A stretch of DNA of 6,163 nt from an uncultured Clostridia bacterium (GTDB lineage: Bacteria; Bacillota; Clostridia; Oscillospirales; Oscillospiraceae). Location: contig CAMJHX010000081.1 in assembly GCA_946405655.1 (NCBI GenBank), forward strand, positions 1 through 6,163. Direction: 5' to 3'. The notes beneath the pieces are model-generated. The model was not told the origin of the DNA. It ran no database searches and saw only the letters and a list, made by a program, of their open reading frames with translations. Below are positions 1 through 4,920 of this stretch, in pieces (positions within the stretch are counted from its first letter, which is position 1; every line of letters starts with the position of its first letter). The translations under genes were made by a program, and so were the position numbers.

Positions 1-258
1 CTCGAGCGCATGAACCAGGGCTACGCCGACGGCGAGAGCTATTCCGATCTCGCGGGCAGCCTGCTCTACGGCGGCGACCCCTATATGCTCCTCGCCGATT
101 TCGACAGCTATGTCGATACGCACAACCGCATGTATGCCACGCTCCGCAACAGCGCCGAGCGCGCCCGCATGTCCCTCGTGAACACGGCTATGTCCGGCTT
201 CTTCGCCGCCGACCGCGCCATTCTCGAGTACGCCAAGAACATCTGGGACGTCAAGTGA
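1..258 (+). CDS. glgP: Glycogen/starch phosphorylase, C-terminal fragment
   Basis: This is the last 85 codons of a glycogen phosphorylase; the reading frame is open from base 1, so the 5' part lies outside the window. The enzyme is a cytosolic, pyridoxal-phosphate-dependent glycosyltransferase (GT35) that releases glucose-1-phosphate from glycogen or maltodextrin. The visible part matches the end of the family: a GDPYMLLADFDSYV segment (the family's 'DPY-LLADF-SY' signature), then an Arg-rich helix, then SGFFAADRAILEYAKNIWDV, matching the usual 'SG-FSSDR-I-EYA--IW'. The common SSDR is AADR here. The PLP lysine and the catalytic core are not in view. The stop codon TGA (256-258) overlaps the ATG of psuK by one base, so the two are probably cotranscribed and translationally coupled. 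The family is clear; the choice between glycogen and maltodextrin phosphorylase cannot be made from this fragment. Confidence 0.9.
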   Translation, partial: LERMNQGYADGESYSDLAGSLLYGGDPYMLLADFDSYVDTHNRMYATLRNSAERARMSLVNTAMSGFFAADRAILEYAKNIWDVK

Positions 259-1142
259 TGCGCCCCTTTGTCGCTGTCGTCGGCGCCGTCAATATGGACG
301 TCTGCGGCAGACCCTATCAGAAGCTGATCCTTCGGGACAGTAACCCTGGCGCCGTCCGGTATACCCCGGGCGGCGTCGGGCGCAACATCGCGCATGATCT
401 GCGCCTGCTCGATGTGCCGGTGCGCTTTGTCACCGTCTTTGGCGACGATCCCTACGGCGCCGCCCTGCGCGAGAGCTGCGAGATGCTCGGCATGGATCTC
501 GCGGACGCCGCGACCATGCCCGGCATGCGCACGTCGACCTATCTCTATATCACGGATGAGCACGGCGAAATGCAGCTTGCCCTCAGCGATACGGACATCT
601 CCGCGTGCATCACGCCGGAATTTCTGACGCAGAGACTTGCCATGCTGAACGCCGCGTCCGCCGTCGTCGTGGACGGGAACCTCACGCGCGAGACGCTCTG
701 CTGGATCGCCGAGCACGTCACGGTGCCGATCTTTGCCGATCCCGTCTCTGTCACAAAAGCGGAGCGCCTGCGCCCAATCCTAGGGAGACTCCATACTTTC
801 AAGCCGAATCTCACCGAGGGACAGCACCTCACGGGCGAGACCGCGCCGGAGCGCATCGTGGACGCTCTGCTCCGTCAGGGCGTGCAGCGCGTGTTTCTCT
901 CCCTCGGCGCGGACGGCATCCTCGCCGGAGCGGGGAAGGAGCGGGTCATGCTTCCGTGCCTTCCTACCAGAATGGTGAACACCACCGGCGGCGGCGACGC
1001 GGTTATGGCGGCGCTCCTCTGGGCGTATCTGCGGGGAATGACGCTGAAGGAAGCCACGTCCGCCGCGCTCAAGGCGGGCCGTCTTGCCGTCGAATACGAC
1101 GGTACCAACAACCCCGCCCTCTGCGAAAATGCGCTTATTTAG
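258..1142 (+). CDS. psuK: Pseudouridine kinase (PfkB/ribokinase family)
   Basis: Predicted cytosolic kinase that phosphorylates pseudouridine to pseudouridine 5'-phosphate, which PsuG normally splits to uracil and ribose-5-phosphate. The 294-residue length fits PfkB sugar kinases. As I recall the E. coli PsuK (YeiC) sequence, it shares with this protein the N-terminal N-D--G segment, DSNPG (27-31), TPGGVGRNIA (36-45), DPVS (161-164), HTFKPN (179-184) and a C-terminal EY--TNNP-L (279-288). The PfkB nucleotide signature is NTTGGGDA (241-248), with D247 as the predicted catalytic base. It reads GGGD where GAGD is usual. I chose the ATG at 258, which overlaps the glgP stop (TGATG); a GTG at 255 would add one residue. 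No strong Shine-Dalgarno is seen, consistent with translational coupling. No psuG lies in the window. Another PfkB nucleoside or sugar specificity is possible but less likely. Confidence 0.83.
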   Translation: MRPFVAVVGAVNMDVCGRPYQKLILRDSNPGAVRYTPGGVGRNIAHDLRLLDVPVRFVTVFGDDPYGAALRESCEMLGMDLADAATMPGMRTSTYLYITDEHGEMQLALSDTDISACITPEFLTQRLAMLNAASAVVVDGNLTRETLCWIAEHVTVPIFADPVSVTKAERLRPILGRLHTFKPNLTEGQHLTGETAPERIVDALLRQGVQRVFLSLGADGILAGAGKERVMLPCLPTRMVNTTGGGDAVMAALLWAYLRGMTLKEATSAALKAGRLAVEYDGTNNPALCENALI

Positions 1143-1147
1143 CATAG

Positions 1148-1179
1148 AAAAACCTCGCTGCAATTTGCAGCGAGGTTTT
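1148..1179. terminator. Bidirectional rho-independent terminator between convergent genes
   Basis: An 11-bp perfect stem pairs 1151-1161 (AACCTCGCTGC) with 1167-1177 (GCAGCGAGGTT) around an AATTT loop. It is flanked by A residues on the left (1148-1150) and T residues on the right (1176-1179), so each strand has a T-rich tail. It sits 6 bases past the psuK stop and 16 bases past the hydrolase stop, so it can end both convergent transcripts. Confidence 0.88.
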
Positions 1180-1194
1180 GTAGATTGATTTGGT

Positions 1195-2118
1195 TTACAC
1201 GGCCTTGATCCAGCCGAGGATGTCTGCCATGACCTCGTCCTTGTTGAGCTCGTTGAGGATCTCGTGGCGGCAGTCGGGATAGAGCTTGAGCGTCACCTGC
1301 GTGTGACCGGTGGCGAGCAGCTGCTTGTAGATCGTCTGGATGCCCTTGCCGTATTCGCCCACGGGGTCCATATCGCCGCTCGTGAGGAGGATCTTCGCGT
1401 CAGCGGGAATGCCGGCGTACCACTCATCGGTGTTCGCCGCGACGTTCAGGTCGACCAGATCATGCATGCCCTGGATGGTGAACAGGAAGCCGCAGTAGGG
1501 GTCGGCGATGTACTTGTCGACGATGGCGGTGTCGCGGGTCAGCCAGTCGAAGTTCGTGCGGCCCTCGCACTTCTTGCCGTAGGAGCCGAAGGTGAGCTTG
1601 TCGAGCGTCTTGCTCTTGTGCATCTTGCCCTCGATGCCGCCCATCATGGACGCCATCGCCTTGCCCATGCCCGCGATCGGGTTCGGGCCGCCGGTGCCCA
1701 TGTAGATTGCGCCGACGAAGCCGTCCTCGGGATACATGGAGGTGTAGCAGCGGCAGATGAAGGAGCCCATGGAGTGACCCATGACGACGAGCTTCTTGCC
1801 CGGGTTCTCCTCCTTGGCGAACTGCACGTTGCGTCTGAAGTCCTGAATCAGACCCTTCCAGCCATCCTTCTCGCCGAACCAGCCGGTCTCGTCATAGTCG
1901 GCGTTGGACTTGCCGTGGTTCGCCATGTCGTGCATGTAGACGGCGATCCCGTTCCGGCAGAGGTAGTCGATGAAGCCGAGATAGCGCTCCTGATGCTCGG
2001 CCATGCCGTGGTGGATGACCAGCACGGTGTCGAACACGCCGTTCTCGGGCGTATAGGCGTTCGTGGCGATCTCGCAGACGCCCGTGGCGGAGGGGAAACG
2101 ATAGGATTTGATGTTCAT
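1195..2118 (-). CDS. Alpha/beta hydrolase, monoacylglycerol lipase / lysophospholipase-like
   Basis: A 307-residue serine hydrolase of the Hydrolase_4 (S33-like, PldB/monoglyceride lipase) type, likely cytosolic because no signal peptide or membrane segment is seen. These enzymes cut ester bonds in monoacylglycerols or lysophospholipids; the true substrate is unknown. Visible elements in order: the HHG oxyanion region (36-38), HDMANHGKS (63-71), typical of this subfamily's 'D-rGhG-S', the nucleophile elbow GHSMG (114-118) with S116, a Met/Gly-rich cap region (about 140-175), the acid loop SGDMDPVG (247-254) with D251 as the probable acid, and the catalytic His in CRHEILNE (283-290), H285. The start ATG (2116-2118) has AGGAAGG (2126-2132) 7 bases upstream. 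It appears to be transcribed alone, with its own promoter and a shared terminator downstream. The fold and triad are clear; the substrate is not. Confidence 0.88.
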   Translation of the reverse strand: MNIKSYRFPSATGVCEIATNAYTPENGVFDTVLVIHHGMAEHQERYLGFIDYLCRNGIAVYMHDMANHGKSNADYDETGWFGEKDGWKGLIQDFRRNVQFAKEENPGKKLVVMGHSMGSFICRCYTSMYPEDGFVGAIYMGTGGPNPIAGMGKAMASMMGGIEGKMHKSKTLDKLTFGSYGKKCEGRTNFDWLTRDTAIVDKYIADPYCGFLFTIQGMHDLVDLNVAANTDEWYAGIPADAKILLTSGDMDPVGEYGKGIQTIYKQLLATGHTQVTLKLYPDCRHEILNELNKDEVMADILGWIKAV

Positions 2119-2125
2119 GACAGCA

Positions 2126-2132
2126 CCTTCCT
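2126..2132 (-). promoter_or_regulatory. Ribosome binding site of the alpha/beta hydrolase
   Basis: On the minus strand this reads AGGAAGG, 7 bases before the ATG at 2118. It fixes the hydrolase start, as no better-placed start lies upstream. Confidence 0.8.
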
Positions 2133-2155
2133 GTTATTATTTTTGTTCAACCTAT

Positions 2156-2184
2156 ATATTACCGCATTTTTTTGCGATGCGCAA
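2156..2184 (-). promoter_or_regulatory. Candidate sigma-70-type promoter for the hydrolase gene
   Basis: Minus-strand -35 TTGCGC (2179-2184) and -10 TAATAT (2156-2161) are separated by exactly 17 bases that include an A7 run. The -35 matches the consensus at 3 of 6 positions and the -10 at 4 of 6. The site lies between the upstream gene's terminator and the hydrolase ribosome binding site, in the only AT-rich stretch available, which is the main support for it. Confidence 0.5.
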
Positions 2185-2190
2185 CAGGAA

Positions 2191-2241
2191 TTTACAAAAA
2201 GAAAGCGCTCCCGCGCGTTGGATTCGACCACGCGGGAGCGC
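2191..2241 (-). terminator. Rho-independent terminator of the His-rich protein gene
   Basis: A perfect 11-bp GC-rich stem pairs 2205-2215 (GCGCTCCCGCG) with 2231-2241 (CGCGGGAGCGC) across a 15-base loop. Read on the minus strand the stem is followed by a T-rich run (TTTCTTTTTG, complement of 2195-2204). It begins 16 bases after the stop of the gene at 2258-2605. No T-tract follows on the plus strand, so it acts in one direction. Confidence 0.85.
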
Positions 2242-2257
2242 CAAAAGAAAGGATGAA

Positions 2258-2605
2258 TCAGCAGCTTTCGGTTTCGGCAGCCTCGGTCTCGATCGAAGGC
2301 TCCTCGGGCATTTCGGGCATCTCTCCGTGACAGCCGCAGCCCTCCGGAGGCATGGGCGGCCGCTCGCCGTCCATCGGCGGACGCGGGGGAGGGGGCGGAG
2401 GCGGTCTGTGTCCGCCGCGCTCACCGTCCATCGGACCGTGTCCGTGACCGTGTCCGTGGGGGCCGTGACCATGCCCGCCCATCGGCGGACGCTCACCGTC
2501 CATCGGCATCTCCGGGCATTCACCCTCAGGCAGCTCTTCAGGGAGGACTTCCTCCATGACTTCAGGGACTTCTTCTTCCAGCACTTCCTTGACTTCGTCG
2601 CTCAT
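2258..2605 (-). CDS. Small acidic, His/Pro/Met-rich repeat protein, possible metal binder
   Basis: I do not recognise a family for this 115-residue protein. Regions in order: an acidic N-terminus (residues 1-29 hold 13 Asp/Glu and one Lys) with V/L-P-E periodicity; three copies of PMDGER (34-39, 58-63, 77-82); a Gly/His run at 44-57 with six His alternating mostly with Gly; seven prolines at 68-74; a GCGCHG cluster (89-94); and an acidic tail ending in Cys. There are 8 His and 4 Cys (30, 90, 92, 115). No signal peptide or membrane segment is visible, so it is probably cytosolic and largely disordered. It is a real gene: GGAAAGGAG lies 8 bases before the ATG and a strong terminator follows the stop. 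The composition recalls His-rich nickel or zinc storage proteins and chaperones, but metal binding is inference. It is divergent from the membrane protein gene at 2758. Confidence 0.75.
   Translation of the reverse strand: MSDEVKEVLEEEVPEVMEEVLPEELPEGECPEMPMDGERPPMGGHGHGPHGHGHGHGPMDGERGGHRPPPPPPPRPPMDGERPPMPPEGCGCHGEMPEMPEEPSIETEAAETESC
2361..2506 (-). repeat. Three degenerate 17-bp repeats encoding PMDGER
   Basis: Copies on the plus strand lie at 2361-2377 (CGCTCGCCGTCCATCGG), 2418-2434 and 2490-2506 (both CGCTCACCGTCCATCGG). The steps between them are 57 and 72 bases, both multiples of three, so the reading frame is kept. They lie inside the His-rich protein gene and account for its three PMDGER motifs. 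The near-identity at DNA level suggests fairly recent internal duplication or gene conversion. Confidence 0.8.
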
Positions 2606-2613
2606 GGTGTGTG

Positions 2614-2623
2614 CTCCTTTCCT
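2614..2623 (-). promoter_or_regulatory. Strong ribosome binding site of the His-rich protein
   Basis: The minus strand reads AGGAAAGGAG ending 8 bases before the ATG at 2605. Such a good site is the main evidence that this low-complexity reading frame, rather than the overlapping frames, is translated. I could not find a convincing -35/-10 pair for this gene upstream of it. Confidence 0.85.
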
Positions 2624-2682
2624 GTATTTGGTTTTCTTGCGTTTATTTTCGCAGTCGAACCTTAGCTGGAGCTTAAAATCCC

Positions 2683-2711
2683 TTGACAGTACAGCGTTTT
2701 TTTGCTAGCAT
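2683..2711 (+). promoter_or_regulatory. Sigma-70/SigA-type promoter of the membrane protein gene
   Basis: A perfect -35 TTGACA (2683-2688), a 17-base spacer and -10 TAGCAT (2706-2711, 4 of 6 to consensus) predict transcription starting near 2718 and a leader of about 40 bases before the ATG at 2758. The TTG of the -35 box also opens a longer in-frame reading frame, but it cannot serve as a start codon if transcription begins downstream of it. Confidence 0.75.
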
Positions 2712-2745
2712 TGCAAACGTTGAGAACACAAAATCTGCTTCGTCT

Positions 2746-2750
2746 GGAAG
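2746..2750 (+). promoter_or_regulatory. Ribosome binding site that sets the membrane protein start
   Basis: GGAAG lies 7 bases before the ATG at 2758. It is modest, but together with the promoter at 2683-2711 it picks this ATG over the earlier in-frame TTG. Confidence 0.6.
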
Positions 2751-2757
2751 TGTTTCT

Positions 2758-3708
2758 ATGGAAAATCACCGGCGTCTGCCGGGCGTGCTCACGGTGATCA
2801 TCATTGCGGTCATGATCGGTGCCTCGGAGCTCATGGGCGAGCGGGAGATCATCTTCCCGGAGATCGCCGCCATCGCTGTCGGCATGCTGCTCGCGCCGCG
2901 CCGTCCGTGGCAAGTGAGCCGCTGGCGCGTGCTCGTGCTCATCTCGCTCAGCGCCGTCGTGGGTCTCGCCGTCTCGGTGCTGCTGCCCCTGCCGCTGTGG
3001 GAGAAGATGTGTATGGCGTTTCTGCTCGCGCAGGTGCTGCTTGTTTTCGGCGGCACGTCCTTTGCGCCGCTGATCTCCGCTGCCGTGCTGCCCGTCATGC
3101 TCGGAACGGAGAGTATGGTCTATCTGATCGCCGCCGTCTCGCTCACAGCGCTGATCCTGCTTGTAAATTACGCGCTTGAGCGATTCGGTCTGCGCGCGCC
3201 GGAGGCGTATTGCCCGGTGCATCCGCCGGAGGGCAGGGCGTGGGCGCGCGTGATGCTGCGCTGCTTGCTTGGCTGCGTCTGCATTGCCCTCGCCGTCACG
3301 CTCCGCGCCAGATATATGGTCGCGCCGCCGATGCTCGTGGCGTTCACGGAGTTCATGAACGCGGAGAGCCCCGCCAAGCGCAAGCCGTGGAAGGCCATCG
3401 CCCTGATTGCGTTCTGCGCCGCCGCCGGCGCTGTCAGCCGTCTCGCGCTCTCAGTCGCCCTCGGCCTGCCGCTCACGGTCTCGGCGATTGCCGCGGCAGT
3501 GATCCTCCTGTGGCTTCTGCGGGAGTTTGACATGTATCTCCCGCCCGCCGCCGCGCTCACGGTGCTCGCCATGCTCATCCCGCAGAGCGATCTGATCGTC
3601 TATCCGGTCGAGATCCTCGTCGGCATCGCCGTCCTGATGGGCCTTGCCAAGCTCACAGACGCGCTGGCCGAGGCGAGAGCGCATTCGGGAGCGCATTCGC
3701 ACTCTTAA
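2758..3708 (+). CDS. Multi-pass membrane protein with two homologous halves (HPP-like?)
   Basis: A 316-residue integral membrane protein, probably in the cytoplasmic membrane, with roughly ten hydrophobic segments (by eye about 10-27, 31-47, 56-76, 83-100, 103-116, 120-138, 166-181, 212-235, 238-254, 261-297). Function unknown. The two halves look like copies offset by about 159-160 residues: RPW (49-51) with KPW (209-211), AVSVLLPLPL (71-80) with ALSVALGLPL (230-239), P104 with P263 and the residues after each, and VYLI (121-124) with VYPV (281-284). Membrane helices with paired prolines (P190-P191, P262-P263) and the LPL turn recall the HPP family of small membrane proteins, but I hold that assignment loosely. 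The C-terminus is short, Ala-rich and His-containing (AHSGAHSHS). A TTGACA promoter and the GGAAG site support the ATG at 2758; an earlier in-frame TTG is part of the promoter. It is divergent from the His-rich protein. Confidence 0.8.
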   Translation: MENHRRLPGVLTVIIIAVMIGASELMGEREIIFPEIAAIAVGMLLAPRRPWQVSRWRVLVLISLSAVVGLAVSVLLPLPLWEKMCMAFLLAQVLLVFGGTSFAPLISAAVLPVMLGTESMVYLIAAVSLTALILLVNYALERFGLRAPEAYCPVHPPEGRAWARVMLRCLLGCVCIALAVTLRARYMVAPPMLVAFTEFMNAESPAKRKPWKAIALIAFCAAAGAVSRLALSVALGLPLTVSAIAAAVILLWLLREFDMYLPPAAALTVLAMLIPQSDLIVYPVEILVGIAVLMGLAKLTDALAEARAHSGAHSHS

Positions 3709-3717
3709 ATGGAACTC

Positions 3718-3784
3718 TAGGGCGGGGACCTGTGCCCCGCCGTACCCTGTAACGAAACCCGGCGGCCCACAGGTGGCCGCCCTA
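3718..3784. repeat. Paired-hairpin inverted repeat element
   Basis: A 67-bp element with 8-bp terminal inverted repeats, TAGGGCGG (3718-3725) and CCGCCCTA (3777-3784). It contains two 7-bp, all-GC hairpins with 7-base loops: 3721-3727 with 3735-3741 (loop ACCTGTG) and 3761-3767 with 3775-3781 (loop CACAGGT). The two are inverted copies joined by a 19-base spacer; over 25 bases they differ at four positions, and all four keep the stem paired. It lies between convergent genes, just after the membrane protein stop. It looks like a dispersed REP- or MITE-type intergenic repeat, but copy number cannot be seen here. Confidence 0.75.
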
Positions 3785-3802
3785 CATTATTTGGAATAAA
3801 CC

Positions 3803-3834
3803 AACAGCGTCAGGCATCGTCCTGACGCTGTTTT
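3803..3834. terminator. Hairpin terminator between the membrane protein and the aro operon
   Basis: A perfect 12-bp stem pairs 3803-3814 (AACAGCGTCAGG) with 3821-3832 (CCTGACGCTGTT) across a CATCGT loop. On the plus strand TTTT (3831-3834) follows, for the membrane protein transcript. On the minus strand the tail is weaker (TTGGTTTATT), and the stem begins 6 bases after the DAHP synthase stop, so it probably also ends the aro operon. Confidence 0.8.
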
Positions 3835-3838
3835 CATC

Positions 3839-4918
3839 TTATATCTGTTCCGCGAGCGTGAAGATCATCTTTTCCGTCTTCTCCCAGCCGAGGCAGGGGT
3901 CAGTGATGCTCTTGCCGTAGACATGCGCGTCCTCCGGCTTCTGGCAGCCGTCCTCGAGATAGCTCTCGGTGATGAAGCCCTTGACGTAGCGGCGGAGATC
4001 TGCGTTGATCTTCCGCTGGTAGACGACGTCCATCGCGATGCGGGGCTGCTCGAGATACTGCTTGTTGGAGTTGTTGTGGTTCGTGTCAATCAGAATCGCG
4101 CGGTTGGCGACGTCCTTCTTCTCGTACATCTCGATCAGCCGAATGATGTCCTCATAGTGATAGTTCGGCAGGCTTTGTCCATGCTTGTTCACATAGCCGC
4201 GCAGGATCGCATGGGCGTAAGGATTGCCCTGGCTCTCAACCTCCCAACTGCGGTAGACGAAGGTGTGGCTGTGCTGCGCAGCGGTGATGGCGTTGAGCAT
4301 GACACTGTAGTCGCCGGAGGTCGGGTTTTTCATGCCGACAGGGACGTCCAGTCCGCTCGCTGTCAGGCGGTGGCCCTGATTTTCCACGCTGCGCGCGCCC
4401 ACGGCGACGTAGCCGAGCAGATCGTCCATGTACCGGTGGTTCTCGGGATACAGCATCTCGTCCGCGCAGGAGAAGCCCGTCTCGGTCAGCGCCTTCATGT
4501 GCAGCTCGCGGATCGTGAGAATGCCCTTGAACACGTCCGGCCGCCCGGTCGGGTCGGGCTGGTGGAGCATGCCCTTATAGCCGTCGCCGGTCGTGCGGGG
4601 CTTGTTGGTGTAAATGCGCGGAACGATCACGAGCTTGTCGGCGACCTGATCTGCCACCTTGCGCAGCCGCGTCAGATATTCGAGCACCGAGTCCTCGCGG
4701 TCGGCAGAGCAGGGGCCGATGATGAGGAGCATCTTGTCGCTCTCGCCGGAGAGCACCGCGCGGATGGCGCGGATGTTCTGCAGGCGCACCTCGCGCAGCT
4801 GATCGGGCACGGGGAACTCCTGCTTCACATCGCGGGGGATGGGGAGCTTGCGGATAAACCGCATGTTCATTGTGCTCTCGTATGGGTTGTCGTAGGAAAT
4901 GTGCCGTTTTTCGTCCAT
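3839..4918 (-). CDS. aroF: 3-deoxy-D-arabino-heptulosonate 7-phosphate (DAHP) synthase, type I
   Basis: Condenses phosphoenolpyruvate with erythrose-4-phosphate to DAHP, the first step of the shikimate pathway; cytosolic and metal-dependent. The 359-residue protein is of the AroFGH-like class. Features in order: IGPCS (67-71) with metal-ligand C70, KPRTT (106-110) for PEP binding, GARSVENQGHR (174-184), VPVGMKNPTSGD (192-203), metal-ligand H281 in DTNHNNSNK, E318 in ITESYL, and SITDPCLGW (337-345) with D340. Compared with E. coli AroG, DFSHANSSK is replaced by DTNHNNSNK, with the His kept. There is no added ACT or chorismate mutase domain. The ATG at 4918 is chosen because AGGGGAG sits just upstream and tyrA ends at 4921; the frame stays open further upstream but would run deep into tyrA. 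It is last in the aroA-tyrA-aroF operon, 2 bases after tyrA. The symbol is generic: aroF, aroG and aroH cannot be told apart here. Confidence 0.93.
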   Translation of the reverse strand: MDEKRHISYDNPYESTMNMRFIRKLPIPRDVKQEFPVPDQLREVRLQNIRAIRAVLSGESDKMLLIIGPCSADREDSVLEYLTRLRKVADQVADKLVIVPRIYTNKPRTTGDGYKGMLHQPDPTGRPDVFKGILTIRELHMKALTETGFSCADEMLYPENHRYMDDLLGYVAVGARSVENQGHRLTASGLDVPVGMKNPTSGDYSVMLNAITAAQHSHTFVYRSWEVESQGNPYAHAILRGYVNKHGQSLPNYHYEDIIRLIEMYEKKDVANRAILIDTNHNNSNKQYLEQPRIAMDVVYQRKINADLRRYVKGFITESYLEDGCQKPEDAHVYGKSITDPCLGWEKTEKMIFTLAEQI

Positions 4919-4920
4919 TG

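Noticed and set aside
89..94. CGCHG in the His-rich protein (residues 90-94) as a haem c attachment site
   Set aside because: The haem c motif needs CxxCH. The spacing here is CxCH, and the protein has no signal peptide for export. (The positions given are residues of the protein encoded at 2258-2605.)
1264..2256. Long plus-strand open frame opposite the alpha/beta hydrolase
   Set aside because: It is an antisense shadow of a well-supported hydrolase with an intact catalytic triad. The Val/Ala/His/Asp-rich translation is typical of the complement of GC-rich genes, and it runs through the terminator hairpin.
2108..2665. Plus-strand open frame opposite the His-rich protein
   Set aside because: It runs through the hydrolase promoter and the GC-rich terminator, and its translation is a His/Arg-rich frame shadow. 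The minus-strand frame has the ribosome binding site and terminator.
2662..2676. Small inverted repeat TTAGCT-GG-AGCTTAA just upstream of the -35 box, as a possible operator
   Set aside because: The perfect arms are only AGCT/AGCT, with a bulge beyond, and there is no second copy or known regulator match. This is too weak to annotate.
2683..2757. N-terminal extension of the membrane protein starting at the TTG at 2683
   Set aside because: That TTG is the start of a perfect TTGACA -35 box with a -10 at the correct distance, and the encoded extension is not membrane-like. The ATG at 2758 with GGAAG upstream fits better.
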